In this document: in pieces, positions 44,943-54,841 of the stretch
Position numbering within the stretch: the stretch's first letter is position 1
How the letters are laid out: each line of letters starts with the position of its first letter
NCBI GenBank assembly: GCA_947503885.1
Contig: CANNFD010000008.1
Coordinates: forward strand, 1 to 64,000
DNA from: an uncultured Olleya sp.
GTDB lineage: Bacteria > Bacteroidota > Bacteroidia > Flavobacteriales > Flavobacteriaceae
DNA length: 64,000 nucleotides
Reading direction: 5' to 3'
Program-made: the position numbers and the translations under genes
The notes under the pieces: model-generated
Databases searched by the model: none
Seen by the model: only the letters and a program-made list of their open reading frames with translations
Told to the model about the DNA's origin: nothing

Positions 44943-47900
44943 TTACTTTTTATTTTCGATCCATTGTCTAGCATTTACAAATGCTTCTATCCAAGGTGAC
45001 ACTTCGTCTTTTCTTCCTACTGGGTAATTAGCCCAATTCCATTGAAAAGTAGAACGCTCGATATGTGGCATCATTACTAAATGACGTCCTGTTTTATCAC
45101 ATAACATTGCAGTGTTATAATCAGAGCCATTAGGGTTAGCAGGGTAACTATCATAACCATATTTAGCGACAATATTATATTCTTTTTCAGATTTAGGAAG
45201 ATTAAACTTTCCTTCGCCATGACTTATCCAAACACCAAGTGTCGTGTCTTTAAGACTAGATAGCATTACCGAATTATTGTCTTGTACAGTTACAGATGTA
45301 AAGGCACTTTCATGCTTTTTAGAATTGTTGTGCAGCATTTTACCATGTACTTCATGGTCAGGATTAATCAGTTCAAGCTCCATAAATAACTGACATCCGT
45401 TGCAAATACCGACAGATAAAGTGTCTTCTCTTTTAAAAAAGTTATTTATAACCTTATTAGCGTTATCGTTATATTTTATTGCTCCAGCCCAACCTTTTGC
45501 AGAGCCTAACACATCACTATTAGAGAATCCTCCTACAGCACCTAAAAACTGAATGTCTTCCAATGTTTCGCGACCCGAAATTAAATCTGTCATATGTACA
45601 TCTTTAACATCAAAACCTGCTAAATACATGGCATTTGCCATTTCGCGTTCAGAATTACTTCCTTTTTCACGTAAAATTGCAGCTTTAGGTCTAGCTTTGT
45701 TTGTATCTATAGTTGGTAATTTCCCTGTGAAATGTTTAGGGAATTTGTACTGTAAAGGTTGTTTTTTATAATTGTCAAATCTAGCTTTAGCTAAACCGTT
45801 TGCAGTTTGTTTTTGATCTAATAAAAATGAAGTTTTGTACCAAATGTCTCTTAATCTTGAAACTGTCATAGTGAAGACTTCAGTGCCATTTATTACACTT
45901 AAAACATCACTGTTAGTAACTTTACCAATATTATGAAACTCAATATTAGCCGATTTTAAAACCGTTTCTATTGATTTGTCTTTAGACTGAAATACAATAC
46001 CAGAATTTTCAGAAAATAATACTTTACAAGAATCTTTTTGGTTTAAAGCTGTAATATTTAATTCTGCTCCAAGATTAACATCTGCAAAACATAATTCTAA
46101 TAAAGTTGTTATTAATCCTCCAGATGCCACGTCATGACCAGCAATAATTTGCTCGTCTTTTATTAATTGTTGGATGGTATTAAATACCGTTTTTACATAC
46201 TTAGCATTTTTGGTGTTTGGCGTGCTGTTTCCTACTTTGTTAAGTATTTGTGCAAAGCTACTACCACCTAATTTAAACTCGTCTTGAGATAAGTTTATAT
46301 AATAAATGTCGCCTCCATTTTTTTGTAAAACAGGCTCGACAATTTTTTTAATATTATTACAATTTGCTGCTGCAGAAATAATAACAGTACCAGGAGAAAT
46401 GACTTCCTCGTTAGGGTATTTTTGCTTCATTGAAAGCGAGTCCTTTCCTGTCGGCACATTGATCCCTAGGTCTATTGCATATTCCGAAATTGCTTTAACA
46501 GCCTCATACAATCGTGCATCTTCGCCTTCGTTTTTACAAGGCCACATCCAGTTTGCAGACAGTGATACACTTTGTAATCCATCTTTTAAAGGCGCCCAAA
46601 TAATATTGGTTAAAGCTTCAGTAATACTGTTTTTGCTTCCAGCAATTGGATTAATTAATCCAGAAATAGGAGAGTGTCCAATAGAGGTTGCAATACCTTC
46701 TTTACCATTATAATCTAAAGCCATTACACCTACATTGTTTAATGGTATTTGTAATGGTCCAACGCATTGTTGTTTGGCTACTTTACCACCAACGCAGCGG
46801 TCAACTTTATTTGTTAGCCAGTCTTTACAAGCAACTGCTTCTAATTGTAAAACTTGATCTAAATAGTTATAAAAATCATCAGGATTATAAGAGATACCAC
46901 CATAATTTCTGTCAATAGTTGTATCCGTCATAATTGTTTTTGGAGAACTACCAAACATGTCTTCTAAAGCTAAATCCATTGGTGTATCACCTTTAGTTTT
47001 AGATTTAAAAGTAAATCTATTGTTATCCGTTACATCTCCAACAGTATACATAGGAGAACGTTCACGTTCTGCGATTCGGTTTAAAATGTCTAAATGCTTT
47101 TCTGCTATAACTAGTCCCATACGTTCTTGGGACTCATTACCAATAATTTCTTTAGCAGATAATGTTGGGTCACCAACTGGTAAAGCATCTAAATCAATAG
47201 TTCCTCCAGTGTCTTCCACTAATTCTGATAAACAATTTAAATGACCACCTGCACCATGGTCATGTATAGATACTATGTGGTTTTCTTCACTTTCTACCAT
47301 TCCACGAACTGCATTAGCAGCACGTTTTTGCATTTCTGGGTTAGAACGTTGTACAGCATTAAGCTCGATGCCAGAAGCAAACTCTCCTGTGTCTGCTGAT
47401 GATACAGCAGCTCCTCCCATTCCAATACGGTAGTTTTCTCCACCTAAAATTACTATTTTATCACCTTTTTTTGGCGTGTCTTTTATTGCTTGGTCAGCTT
47501 TACCATAACCAATACCACCAGCTTGCATGATTACTTTATCGTAACCAATTTTTCTGTTAGTTGTTTTTTCTCCATTTATTATTGTGCTTTTACTTTCGTC
47601 ATGTTCAAAAGTTAATATAGAACCACAAATTAAAGGTTGTCCAAATTTGTTTCCAAAGTCAGAAGCACCATTACTAGCTTTTATTAAAATATCCATTGGT
47701 GTTTGGTATAACCATGGACGTGCAGCCATAGTTTGCTCCCAAGGTCTGTTCTCTTCTAATCTAGAGTAAGATGTCATGTAAACAGCAGTTCCTGCTAGAG
47801 GTAAAGAGCCTTTACCACCAGCTAATCGATCTCTGATTTCTCCGCCAGATCCTGTTGCTGCACCATTAAAAGGCTCTACAGTTGTTGGAAAGTTATGTGT

Positions 47901-48641
47901 TTCCGCTTTAAGCGAAATAACAGAGTCATAATCTGATGTTGTGTAGTAATCTGGAATATCTGCACGTTTAGGCGCAAACTGCTCCACTTTTGGTCCTTTT
48001 ATAAAAGCAACATTATCTTTATAAGCAGATACTATAGTGTTTGGATGTTGTTTTGAAGTCTCTTTAATTAATTTAAAAAGCGAAGTTGGTTTTTCTTCTC
48101 CATCAATTATAAAAGTACCATTAAATATTTTATGTCTACAATGTTCTGAGTTTACTTGAGAGAATCCAAATACTTCAGAATCTGTTAATGGTCTACCTAT
48201 TTTTTTAGAAACCCCTTCTAAATATTCAATTTCTTCATCGTTTAAAGCAAGTCCCTCTTGTTGGTTATAAGCAGAAATGTCTTCAATATTTAATATAGGG
48301 TCAGGTTTTATGTTTATTGTAAATGACTTTTGTGTTATGCCATTATATTTTTCAGAAATCATAGGATCAAACTCTTTGAAATCTTCAGGACAGGCTTCAA
48401 ATTCTTCAATTCTAATAATGCCTTCAATACCCATGTTTTGAGTAATTTCAACTGCGTTTGTACTCCAAGGTGTAATCATAGCAGCTCTTGGACCAACAAA
48501 AAAAGCATCTAAAGATGCTTGTTCTATTTTTGGTTGGTTGCCAAATAACCATGTCAATTTTGAGATGGTTTGAGTTGATAATTCTTTTGTTGCTTGAACA
48601 GCAAATACTTTACTGTTTTGGTTTCCGAAGAAATGAATCAT
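44943..48641 (-). CDS. purL: Phosphoribosylformylglycinamidine synthase
   Basis: 1232 aa single-chain enzyme; 'VNSEHCRHKIFNG', C-terminal glutaminase 'GICNGCQLFMEL'. Confidence 0.97.
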   Translation of the reverse strand: MIHFFGNQNSKVFAVQATKELSTQTISKLTWLFGNQPKIEQASLDAFFVGPRAAMITPWSTNAVEITQNMGIEGIIRIEEFEACPEDFKEFDPMISEKYNGITQKSFTINIKPDPILNIEDISAYNQQEGLALNDEEIEYLEGVSKKIGRPLTDSEVFGFSQVNSEHCRHKIFNGTFIIDGEEKPTSLFKLIKETSKQHPNTIVSAYKDNVAFIKGPKVEQFAPKRADIPDYYTTSDYDSVISLKAETHNFPTTVEPFNGAATGSGGEIRDRLAGGKGSLPLAGTAVYMTSYSRLEENRPWEQTMAARPWLYQTPMDILIKASNGASDFGNKFGQPLICGSILTFEHDESKSTIINGEKTTNRKIGYDKVIMQAGGIGYGKADQAIKDTPKKGDKIVILGGENYRIGMGGAAVSSADTGEFASGIELNAVQRSNPEMQKRAANAVRGMVESEENHIVSIHDHGAGGHLNCLSELVEDTGGTIDLDALPVGDPTLSAKEIIGNESQERMGLVIAEKHLDILNRIAERERSPMYTVGDVTDNNRFTFKSKTKGDTPMDLALEDMFGSSPKTIMTDTTIDRNYGGISYNPDDFYNYLDQVLQLEAVACKDWLTNKVDRCVGGKVAKQQCVGPLQIPLNNVGVMALDYNGKEGIATSIGHSPISGLINPIAGSKNSITEALTNIIWAPLKDGLQSVSLSANWMWPCKNEGEDARLYEAVKAISEYAIDLGINVPTGKDSLSMKQKYPNEEVISPGTVIISAAANCNNIKKIVEPVLQKNGGDIYYINLSQDEFKLGGSSFAQILNKVGNSTPNTKNAKYVKTVFNTIQQLIKDEQIIAGHDVASGGLITTLLELCFADVNLGAELNITALNQKDSCKVLFSENSGIVFQSKDKSIETVLKSANIEFHNIGKVTNSDVLSVINGTEVFTMTVSRLRDIWYKTSFLLDQKQTANGLAKARFDNYKKQPLQYKFPKHFTGKLPTIDTNKARPKAAILREKGSNSEREMANAMYLAGFDVKDVHMTDLISGRETLEDIQFLGAVGGFSNSDVLGSAKGWAGAIKYNDNANKVINNFFKREDTLSVGICNGCQLFMELELINPDHEVHGKMLHNNSKKHESAFTSVTVQDNNSVMLSSLKDTTLGVWISHGEGKFNLPKSEKEYNIVAKYGYDSYPANPNGSDYNTAMLCDKTGRHLVMMPHIERSTFQWNWANYPVGRKDEVSPWIEAFVNARQWIENKK

Positions 48642-48751
48642 TATGTTTTAGTTTGAGTGTTGTTTTATAAAGACACAAATTTAAGTTTTTTACTATTAAA
48701 TAGTATTAATTTTTTCAGCTAAATTTAAGAGTTATTCACTAGGTTTTAAAC

Positions 48752-48782
48752 AAAAAAAAGCGACTTGGTTAAAGTCGCTTAT
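48752..48782 (-). terminator. Terminator downstream of the endonuclease gene
   Basis: AAGCGACT/AGTCGCTT, T-run on the minus strand. Confidence 0.8.
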
Positions 48783-48804
48783 AAATTTTAAAGATAAATT
48801 AATA

Positions 48805-50613
48805 TTATTCTTTAATTAGTTTTTTAGTAATACTACCATTTTTTGTTTGAAGTCTTAATATATATACTCCTTTACTTAAGCTTGACAAATTAACTTTATT
48901 GTTGCTTGAAGTGATATTACCTTTTAATATTTTTTTACCTAGTATATCATAGATTTCAAAACTTGTATTATGATCCACGTTTACTGTTAATAAACCTGAT
49001 TTAATTGGATTTGGATATATTTTGATTTCTTTTTTATTAAACTCTTCATTGTTTAAAGTAAAGCATGTCCAGGATAAATCATCAATTCTAACTCTGTTAC
49101 TAGTTGATTGATTGTCTAAAACTATTGTCACATTGTCAACAATGTCAATATTCGAGATTGTAGTTGTTGTTGAAGTGGTATTGTCTCCAGAATAAGGTAT
49201 TGTACCGACTGAAGTACCATTAACTAAAAGATCAAAACTACCAGCTGATCCTCCAAATGTTAATTGCGTTGTAACTGTTAAATTACCTATACCGCCACTA
49301 ATTAATGGAGATGTTAATGTACCGTTTCTAATACAAATTGCTCTTGAATTTAATGTTTGGTCGGTTCTAGCATCTGTTGCAATCCAACCATCAACAACAC
49401 CATCATCACCTGTCCAAGTTCTAGTAGCATAAGATCCTGCATTTGATGGGATGTTTTCAAAAGTTTCATTTACACAACCGCTTCCTGTTGGAGGTCCTGC
49501 TAAAGTAGTAGCAGAGTCTGATGTGCTTAATGCAGAAACATTGTTTGCAGCATCTCTTGCTCTTACTGAAAAATTATATGTTGTTTCAGGTGTTAACCCC
49601 GAAATTGTATATGTTGTTGCGTTTGAAGCTGTATTTACAAAATTACTACCATCATAAACATCATAACTAGTCACACCAGTATTATCTGTAGACGCAGTCC
49701 AAGATAAATCTACTGTACTAGAAGTAGGGTTTGAAGCTACTAAGTTTGTAGGTACACTAGGATTTTCAGTATCGGTAGGTGGTTGGCTTCCCCATCTGTT
49801 TTCTGCAGGAGTACCTCCCCATATTACAGTAGCTAAATAAGGATTGTCAATAAATGGATTACGGTTACCTTGTGCATACGTGTTAGACGTATTAGCATGA
49901 TAAGTGTTTCTGTTGTCTTCTATTAAAGACACAGGGTCCTGTGCATTCCATTCTAACAATAAATTAATCATATTTGGATCAATACTATTAGTTGTTCCGT
50001 TTACAGCAAAACTAGGATGACATTGACTACCGTATCTTGTATACATATACATAATTATTCTAGCAGCATCACCTTTCCATTCGTCACCAGGATACCAATT
50101 ACCAGAAACATTTCCAGCAAAACCTGAGCCAGAAGCAAATTGTTTGTTACCTCGATTAGAATTCATTTGTACATCTGATGGTCTAAGATTGTGTGCGTCT
50201 GCATAAGGAGGTCCTGAAGTACCAGAGCTATTTAAGCTAGGGCTTGCTAACGAGTTTGGAAATACGTGTTCTCTATTCCATTCTGTTCCATTGTTTCCAC
50301 CATTAAGGGTTTTACTTCTGGTTCTATCTGTAACAAAATTTCCGTCTGTGTCATTATATCCATAAAATAATAAAACGTTGTTAGAGTTGACTATGTCTTC
50401 ATCTGTTTGTTTGCTAGCTTCCCAAATTCCTGGTGTGTAACTTAAACTGGTGGTGTGTTTTGAAGCAGTAGTTACTGCTAAGTCGTTAAATAAGTCTAAT
50501 CCTGTTTTTGAAAAATCAACACCGCTATAGTAGGCTTGTAAATCTGTAGGTGGTGTTAATTGAGCATAACTAAATGCTGAAATTAGAAGTGCTAATAAGT
50601 AAAATTGTTTCAT
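48805..50613 (-). CDS. Secreted endonuclease I-like protein with FN3 and T9SS sorting domain
   Basis: 'EWNREHVFPNSL', 'ADAHNLRPSDVQMNSNRGNKQF'; FN3 'PSVPTNLVASNPTSSTVDLSWTAS'; C-terminal 'IYPNPIKSGLLTVN...KKLIKE'. Confidence 0.93.
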   Translation of the reverse strand: MKQFYLLALLISAFSYAQLTPPTDLQAYYSGVDFSKTGLDLFNDLAVTTASKHTTSLSYTPGIWEASKQTDEDIVNSNNVLLFYGYNDTDGNFVTDRTRSKTLNGGNNGTEWNREHVFPNSLASPSLNSSGTSGPPYADAHNLRPSDVQMNSNRGNKQFASGSGFAGNVSGNWYPGDEWKGDAARIIMYMYTRYGSQCHPSFAVNGTTNSIDPNMINLLLEWNAQDPVSLIEDNRNTYHANTSNTYAQGNRNPFIDNPYLATVIWGGTPAENRWGSQPPTDTENPSVPTNLVASNPTSSTVDLSWTASTDNTGVTSYDVYDGSNFVNTASNATTYTISGLTPETTYNFSVRARDAANNVSALSTSDSATTLAGPPTGSGCVNETFENIPSNAGSYATRTWTGDDGVVDGWIATDARTDQTLNSRAICIRNGTLTSPLISGGIGNLTVTTQLTFGGSAGSFDLLVNGTSVGTIPYSGDNTTSTTTTISNIDIVDNVTIVLDNQSTSNRVRIDDLSWTCFTLNNEEFNKKEIKIYPNPIKSGLLTVNVDHNTSFEIYDILGKKILKGNITSSNNKVNLSSLSKGVYILRLQTKNGSITKKLIKE

Positions 50614-50738
50614 AGGGTAAATTTGTAGTGATAAAACAAATGGAAAACTGAAGTTTAACCTTGTTTTGAAATTTAAAGGTTGTAAATGTAAGTTATTTAT
50701 CCGATAAAATACTATTAATCAAGATGAAATGCAATTAA

Positions 50739-51950
50739 TTATTTTCTTTCTAATAATGCCATGTAAAAACCATCAAATCCAGATTCATGCGATAAAATTT
50801 TCTTGTCTTTAACTAATGAAAATTCTTTACCATTTTCTGAAGCTAAAAAGGTTTTAACTTGTTCTTGATTTTCAGACGGTAAAATAGAACATGTAGCATA
50901 TACTAATTTTCCGCCAGATTTAACCATTCTAGAGTAGGTGCTTAAAATTTCTGCTTGAGTTTTTTTTATTTTTTCAATAAATTCTGGTTGCATTTTCCAT
51001 TTAGCATCCGGATTTCGTCTTAAAACGCCAAGTCCAGAACAAGGAGCATCAATTAATACGCGATCAGCTTTATCGTAAAGTTTTTTGATAACCTTAGTTG
51101 TATCAATGTGACGAGGCTCAATATTATGTGCGCCAGCTCTTTTAGCACGACGTTTTAATTCTTTTAATTTATTGTCATAAATATCTAAAGCTATTATCTG
51201 ACCTTTGTTTTCCATTAATGCAGCCAAGTGTAAAGCTTTACCACCAGCTCCAGCACAAGTATCTACAACTCGCATTCCAGGTTCTACTTGCAAGTATTCT
51301 GCTACTAATTGTGATGAGGCATCTTGTACTTCAAAATGACCGTTTTTAAAAGCCTCAGTAGTAAAAACATTACCACGTTCTGCTAATTTTAAAGCAGTCG
51401 GATGTTTTGCTACTTCTTCAGTTTCAATGTCTATATCAAATAAATCAGCTTTTAGTTTTTCTTTAGTTGTTTTAAGTGTGTTTACTCTTAAAATAACATC
51501 TGCTTGTTGGTTTAGTGCAGTCGCCTCTTTAGACCATATATCTTCACCTAGCTCTTTAGCAGCTAACTCATCCATCCAATCCGGAAAAGATTCTTTTATT
51601 TTTCTAGTTTTAGATAATTCGTCAAAGCGCCCTTTAATTTTTCTAGTAGGTGTATTTTCAAAATATTTCCAATCTGGAAGAGTAATACCTTTTAGTGTTG
51701 CCCATACAGCAAACATACGCCAGATTTCGTCTCTGTTAAAAGGTTCTTTAACTTCAGCAATTTCTGCATAAAGACGTTTCCATCGTACTATGTCGTAAGT
51801 CGTTTCGGCAACAAACCCTCTGTCACGACTTCCCCAACGTTTGTCACGTTTTAGTAATTGTTGTACAACTTTATCTGCATAATGCCCTTCGTTAAAGATT
51901 AAAAGTAAACCATCAACGGTTGCAAAGCATAAATTTTTGTGTAAGCGCAT
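50739..51950 (-). CDS. RsmB/NOP-family rRNA cytosine methyltransferase
   Basis: 'VVDTCAGAGGKALHLAALM', 'RVLIDAPCSGLGVLRRNPDAKW', 'VYATCSILPSENQEQV'. Confidence 0.92.
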   Translation of the reverse strand: MRLHKNLCFATVDGLLLIFNEGHYADKVVQQLLKRDKRWGSRDRGFVAETTYDIVRWKRLYAEIAEVKEPFNRDEIWRMFAVWATLKGITLPDWKYFENTPTRKIKGRFDELSKTRKIKESFPDWMDELAAKELGEDIWSKEATALNQQADVILRVNTLKTTKEKLKADLFDIDIETEEVAKHPTALKLAERGNVFTTEAFKNGHFEVQDASSQLVAEYLQVEPGMRVVDTCAGAGGKALHLAALMENKGQIIALDIYDNKLKELKRRAKRAGAHNIEPRHIDTTKVIKKLYDKADRVLIDAPCSGLGVLRRNPDAKWKMQPEFIEKIKKTQAEILSTYSRMVKSGGKLVYATCSILPSENQEQVKTFLASENGKEFSLVKDKKILSHESGFDGFYMALLERK

Positions 51951-52063
51951 TTTTTTGTATTTAATAACGTGCAAAGTTACGTTAAATAACACGAATTTGT
52001 ATTATTTTTTAGCATTAAGATAGTATAGATTTGCCTTTTAAAAGATAATTTTAAATAAATGCG

Positions 52064-52091
52064 CAAGTTTTTTAAAATAATTGCATCTAAA
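52064..52091 (+). promoter_or_regulatory. ECF-type promoter motif, copy 1
   Basis: CAAGTT-N14-CATCTAAA upstream of the sigma gene. Confidence 0.75.
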
Positions 52092-52118
52092 CTATTATAA
52101 TTGGAATAAATAGCATTT

Positions 52119-52697
52119 TTGACAGAAACAGATTTTATACACCAACTTAAGGCCCAAAGTAGAGCGTCTTACAGTAAACTTTTGGAAGATTTCCAGCATA
52201 AAGTATTTGGGACTTGTCTGTCATTTGTGCCAAATAGGGAGGATGCAGAGGATATTGCACAAGAGGTTTTTGTTGAAGTTTTTAATTCTATTAATAAATT
52301 TAAGCAAGAGTCTAAGTTATCCACATGGATTTATAGGATTACAACCAATAAATGTTTAGAGTTTATTAGAAAAAAAAATGCCAAAAAACGCTTTGCTTTC
52401 TTACAATCTTTATCCGGAGCTGGTTATAATTTAGATAAAGCTAGTTATTTTACAGAGATTAATCATCCAGGATTAGTACTAGAGCAAAAGGAAACTAGTG
52501 AAGTTTTATTTTTAGCTATTAATAAATTACCTGAAGCACAACGTGTAGTTTTTACATTAAATAAGATTGATGATAAAAGTTATAAAGAAATTAGTGAAAT
52601 CACTAATAAAAGTATTGGGTCAATTGAGTCTTTATTGTTTAGAGCCAAAAAGAATTTACAAAAAACACTAGAAAATTTTTATAAAAATCAAGAGTAA
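52119..52697 (+). CDS. ECF sigma factor (TTG start)
   Basis: 'AEDIAQEVFVEVFNSINKFKQESKLSTWIYRITTNKCLEFIR', 'YKEISEITNKSIGSIESLLFRAKKNL'. Confidence 0.93.
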   Translation: MTETDFIHQLKAQSRASYSKLLEDFQHKVFGTCLSFVPNREDAEDIAQEVFVEVFNSINKFKQESKLSTWIYRITTNKCLEFIRKKNAKKRFAFLQSLSGAGYNLDKASYFTEINHPGLVLEQKETSEVLFLAINKLPEAQRVVFTLNKIDDKSYKEISEITNKSIGSIESLLFRAKKNLQKTLENFYKNQE

Positions 52698-52699
52698 CA

Positions 52700-52727
52700 C
52701 AAGTTTTTAAAAACTATTACATCTAAA
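52700..52727 (+). promoter_or_regulatory. ECF-type promoter motif, copy 2
   Basis: CAAGTT-N14-CATCTAAA, 5 nt before ATG 52733. Confidence 0.65.
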
Positions 52728-52732
52728 TTAAT

Positions 52733-53047
52733 ATGAACACAAATAAAAATATTCAAGATAAAATAGATAGCACATTACAAGCTTTAGATACTTTAAATAG
52801 TGTCCAAGTTTCTCCTTTTTTTAAGGATAAAACAATGCAAAAAATGTTTGCAGAAAAACAAACGACTGCTAAATCTTGGAGTTGGTTTACACCACAATTA
52901 CAATTAGCAACGTTAGTCTGTGTGGTAATTGTAAACGTATATGCCATCCGTCAAATTAATAGTGCAAAATACAATGAAGCTATTTCTAGTTTTGCCTCAG
53001 ATTATGGGCTGAGCTCAGATTCAGAACCTTCATTTTTTAATTTATAG
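52733..53047 (+). CDS. Single-TM protein, putative anti-sigma factor
   Basis: 104 aa with one TM; directly after the sigma gene. Confidence 0.6.
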   Translation: MNTNKNIQDKIDSTLQALDTLNSVQVSPFFKDKTMQKMFAEKQTTAKSWSWFTPQLQLATLVCVVIVNVYAIRQINSAKYNEAISSFASDYGLSSDSEPSFFNL

Positions 53048-53049
53048 TT

Positions 53050-53511
53050 ATGAGAAAAAATACAATTTTATATCTGTTGCTTATTGTTTTAATTATAATG
53101 AATGGATTTTTTCTATTCAATTATATTGGAAGTCCAAGTCAGAAAGGACCTAAAGAGTCAGGAAATTTTATAGCCACAGAGTTAAAGTTTAATGCCTCGC
53201 AATTAGCTCAGTTTAAAAGTTTAGAAGTTAAACACCACGATGTTATGCGTGCAGTAGGTGATGATATTAAGTCTTTAAAAGATCAATTATTTAGTAATAT
53301 TACAGCAAACTCTGTTAATCAAAAAGGCATTGACAATATAATAGCAAACATAGCAGACAAAACAATAATCAAAGAAAATGAATTGTTTAAAAGGCTAAGA
53401 GGCATTTATAAGTTGTGTGATGATAAACAGAAAGAACAATTTAAATCGATTATAAAAAAAGCACGAAGATTTGATAATCAAGGACCAGAACATCCTAGAA
53501 GACCAGAGTAA
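53050..53511 (+). CDS. Spy/CpxP-like periplasmic protein
   Basis: N-terminal TM, then helical Spy-like 'F..SQLAQFKSLEVKHHDVMRAV...DKQKEQFKSIIKKA'. Confidence 0.7.
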   Translation: MRKNTILYLLLIVLIIMNGFFLFNYIGSPSQKGPKESGNFIATELKFNASQLAQFKSLEVKHHDVMRAVGDDIKSLKDQLFSNITANSVNQKGIDNIIANIADKTIIKENELFKRLRGIYKLCDDKQKEQFKSIIKKARRFDNQGPEHPRRPE

Positions 53512-53530
53512 AATGCTTTTGTAAAATTTA

Positions 53531-53565
53531 AAAAGACCTTCAGTTAAATGAGGGTCTTTTTTTTG
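53531..53565 (+). terminator. Intrinsic terminator
   Basis: AAAAAGACCTTCAGTTAAATGAGGGTCTTTTTTTT. Confidence 0.75.
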
Positions 53566-53589
53566 TGTTTTGTTTAACACATCTACCCA

Positions 53590-53617
53590 CAAGTTATTTA
53601 ATAAATAGACATCTAAA
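53590..53617 (+). promoter_or_regulatory. ECF-type promoter motif, copy 3
   Basis: CAAGTT-N14-CATCTAAA, 27 nt before ATG 53645. Confidence 0.75.
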
Positions 53618-53644
53618 CCTTTATAACAAATAAATTATTAAGAT

Positions 53645-53941
53645 ATGAAAAGTAACTTATTAAGTACAGCAGTTTTAATTTTTGGATTAGCAGTGTTAAA
53701 TGTAAACAGTGCTAATGCACAATCTAACGACAGAGAAAGAAAAGAGCCACCTACTTTTGGTCAATTACTAAAACAAATGGATAAAGATGAAGATGGTAAA
53801 TTATCTAAAATAGAAATTAAAGGACCCTTAATAGACAATTTTGATAAAATTGATACAGATGAAGATGGATTTATTACTGAGACAGAATTTAAAAAAGCTC
53901 CAAAACCAAATCGTAACAAACCACAAGGCAAAATAAATTAA
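53645..53941 (+). CDS. EF-hand domain exported protein
   Basis: Two EF loops 'DKDEDGKLSKIE' and 'DTDEDGFITETE'. Confidence 0.9.
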   Translation: MKSNLLSTAVLIFGLAVLNVNSANAQSNDRERKEPPTFGQLLKQMDKDEDGKLSKIEIKGPLIDNFDKIDTDEDGFITETEFKKAPKPNRNKPQGKIN

Positions 53942-53956
53942 TATTGATTTCTAGCG

Positions 53957-53984
53957 CAAGTTTTTTTTATAACGTGCATCTAAA
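53957..53984 (+). promoter_or_regulatory. ECF-type promoter motif, copy 4
   Basis: CAAGTT-N14-CATCTAAA, 26 nt before ATG 54011. Confidence 0.75.
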
Positions 53985-54010
53985 CCATATAACAACAAAA
54001 ATATTATAAG

Positions 54011-54841
54011 ATGAAAAACCTATTTAAATTAACCTTAATTCTACTAGCAACGGTGTTTGTTGCTTGCAGTGATGACGATACTACAGCTGATGCACCAGAT
54101 ATAGGAGATGGCACAACAACAGCAACATTACATGCTGCTTTTGCAGATTTTGATGAGGATAACCTAACAATAGCATTAAATAATAGCAATGTGGTAATCC
54201 AATCTAATGGTTTACCAAACCATACATCACCTTATTGGTCTAATACTACAGAAAGAACTGCAATAGATCCAATGGGAAATACTTTAGTAACTCCAGCTTC
54301 TGCAGAAAATCATCCGTTATGGGTAGAGCCAACAACAACATCTTACATGATGATGGCGCCAGGAAATATAGATGATTTTAATGGTTCCTACTCATTAACC
54401 GTTTCTGCAAATCCGCAATTAGCATCCAATTCTACAGCAACAGGATTAGGACCAATTGGTATTGCTGTAAGTGGATCAATGATTTATAATGATGAAGAAG
54501 GACCAAATGTACCTTTAGATAATGCAGTAAGCTCTTTAGATTACACAGCAGCACATACAGGACCACAAAGTTACCATTACCATTTAGAGACTAAAGCATG
54601 GTCTAATGATGACAACAAACTTATTGGTATTATAGCAGATGGTTTTTTTATTTATGGACGTAAATGTAACTCGACAGGCACATACCCAACAGATTTAGAT
54701 GCCTCTGGAGGGCACACAAGTACAACGCAACATGCAACAACTGCAGAGTATCATTACCACATTCAAAACGAGTTATATCTAAATCAATATTATATTTTAT
54801 TCCCAGGTGACTATCAAGGTACTCCAAGTAATATCAATTAA
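54011..54841 (+). CDS. YHYH domain lipoprotein
   Basis: 'SYHYHLE' and 'EYHYHIQ'; lipobox 'VFVAC'. Confidence 0.88.
   Translation: MKNLFKLTLILLATVFVACSDDDTTADAPDIGDGTTTATLHAAFADFDEDNLTIALNNSNVVIQSNGLPNHTSPYWSNTTERTAIDPMGNTLVTPASAENHPLWVEPTTTSYMMMAPGNIDDFNGSYSLTVSANPQLASNSTATGLGPIGIAVSGSMIYNDEEGPNVPLDNAVSSLDYTAAHTGPQSYHYHLETKAWSNDDNKLIGIIADGFFIYGRKCNSTGTYPTDLDASGGHTSTTQHATTAEYHYHIQNELYLNQYYILFPGDYQGTPSNIN

Noticed and set aside
46306-46713. Plus-strand ORFs antisense to purL (also 46688-46918, 46957-47244 and others)
   Set aside because: Low-complexity antisense frames inside a conserved essential gene.
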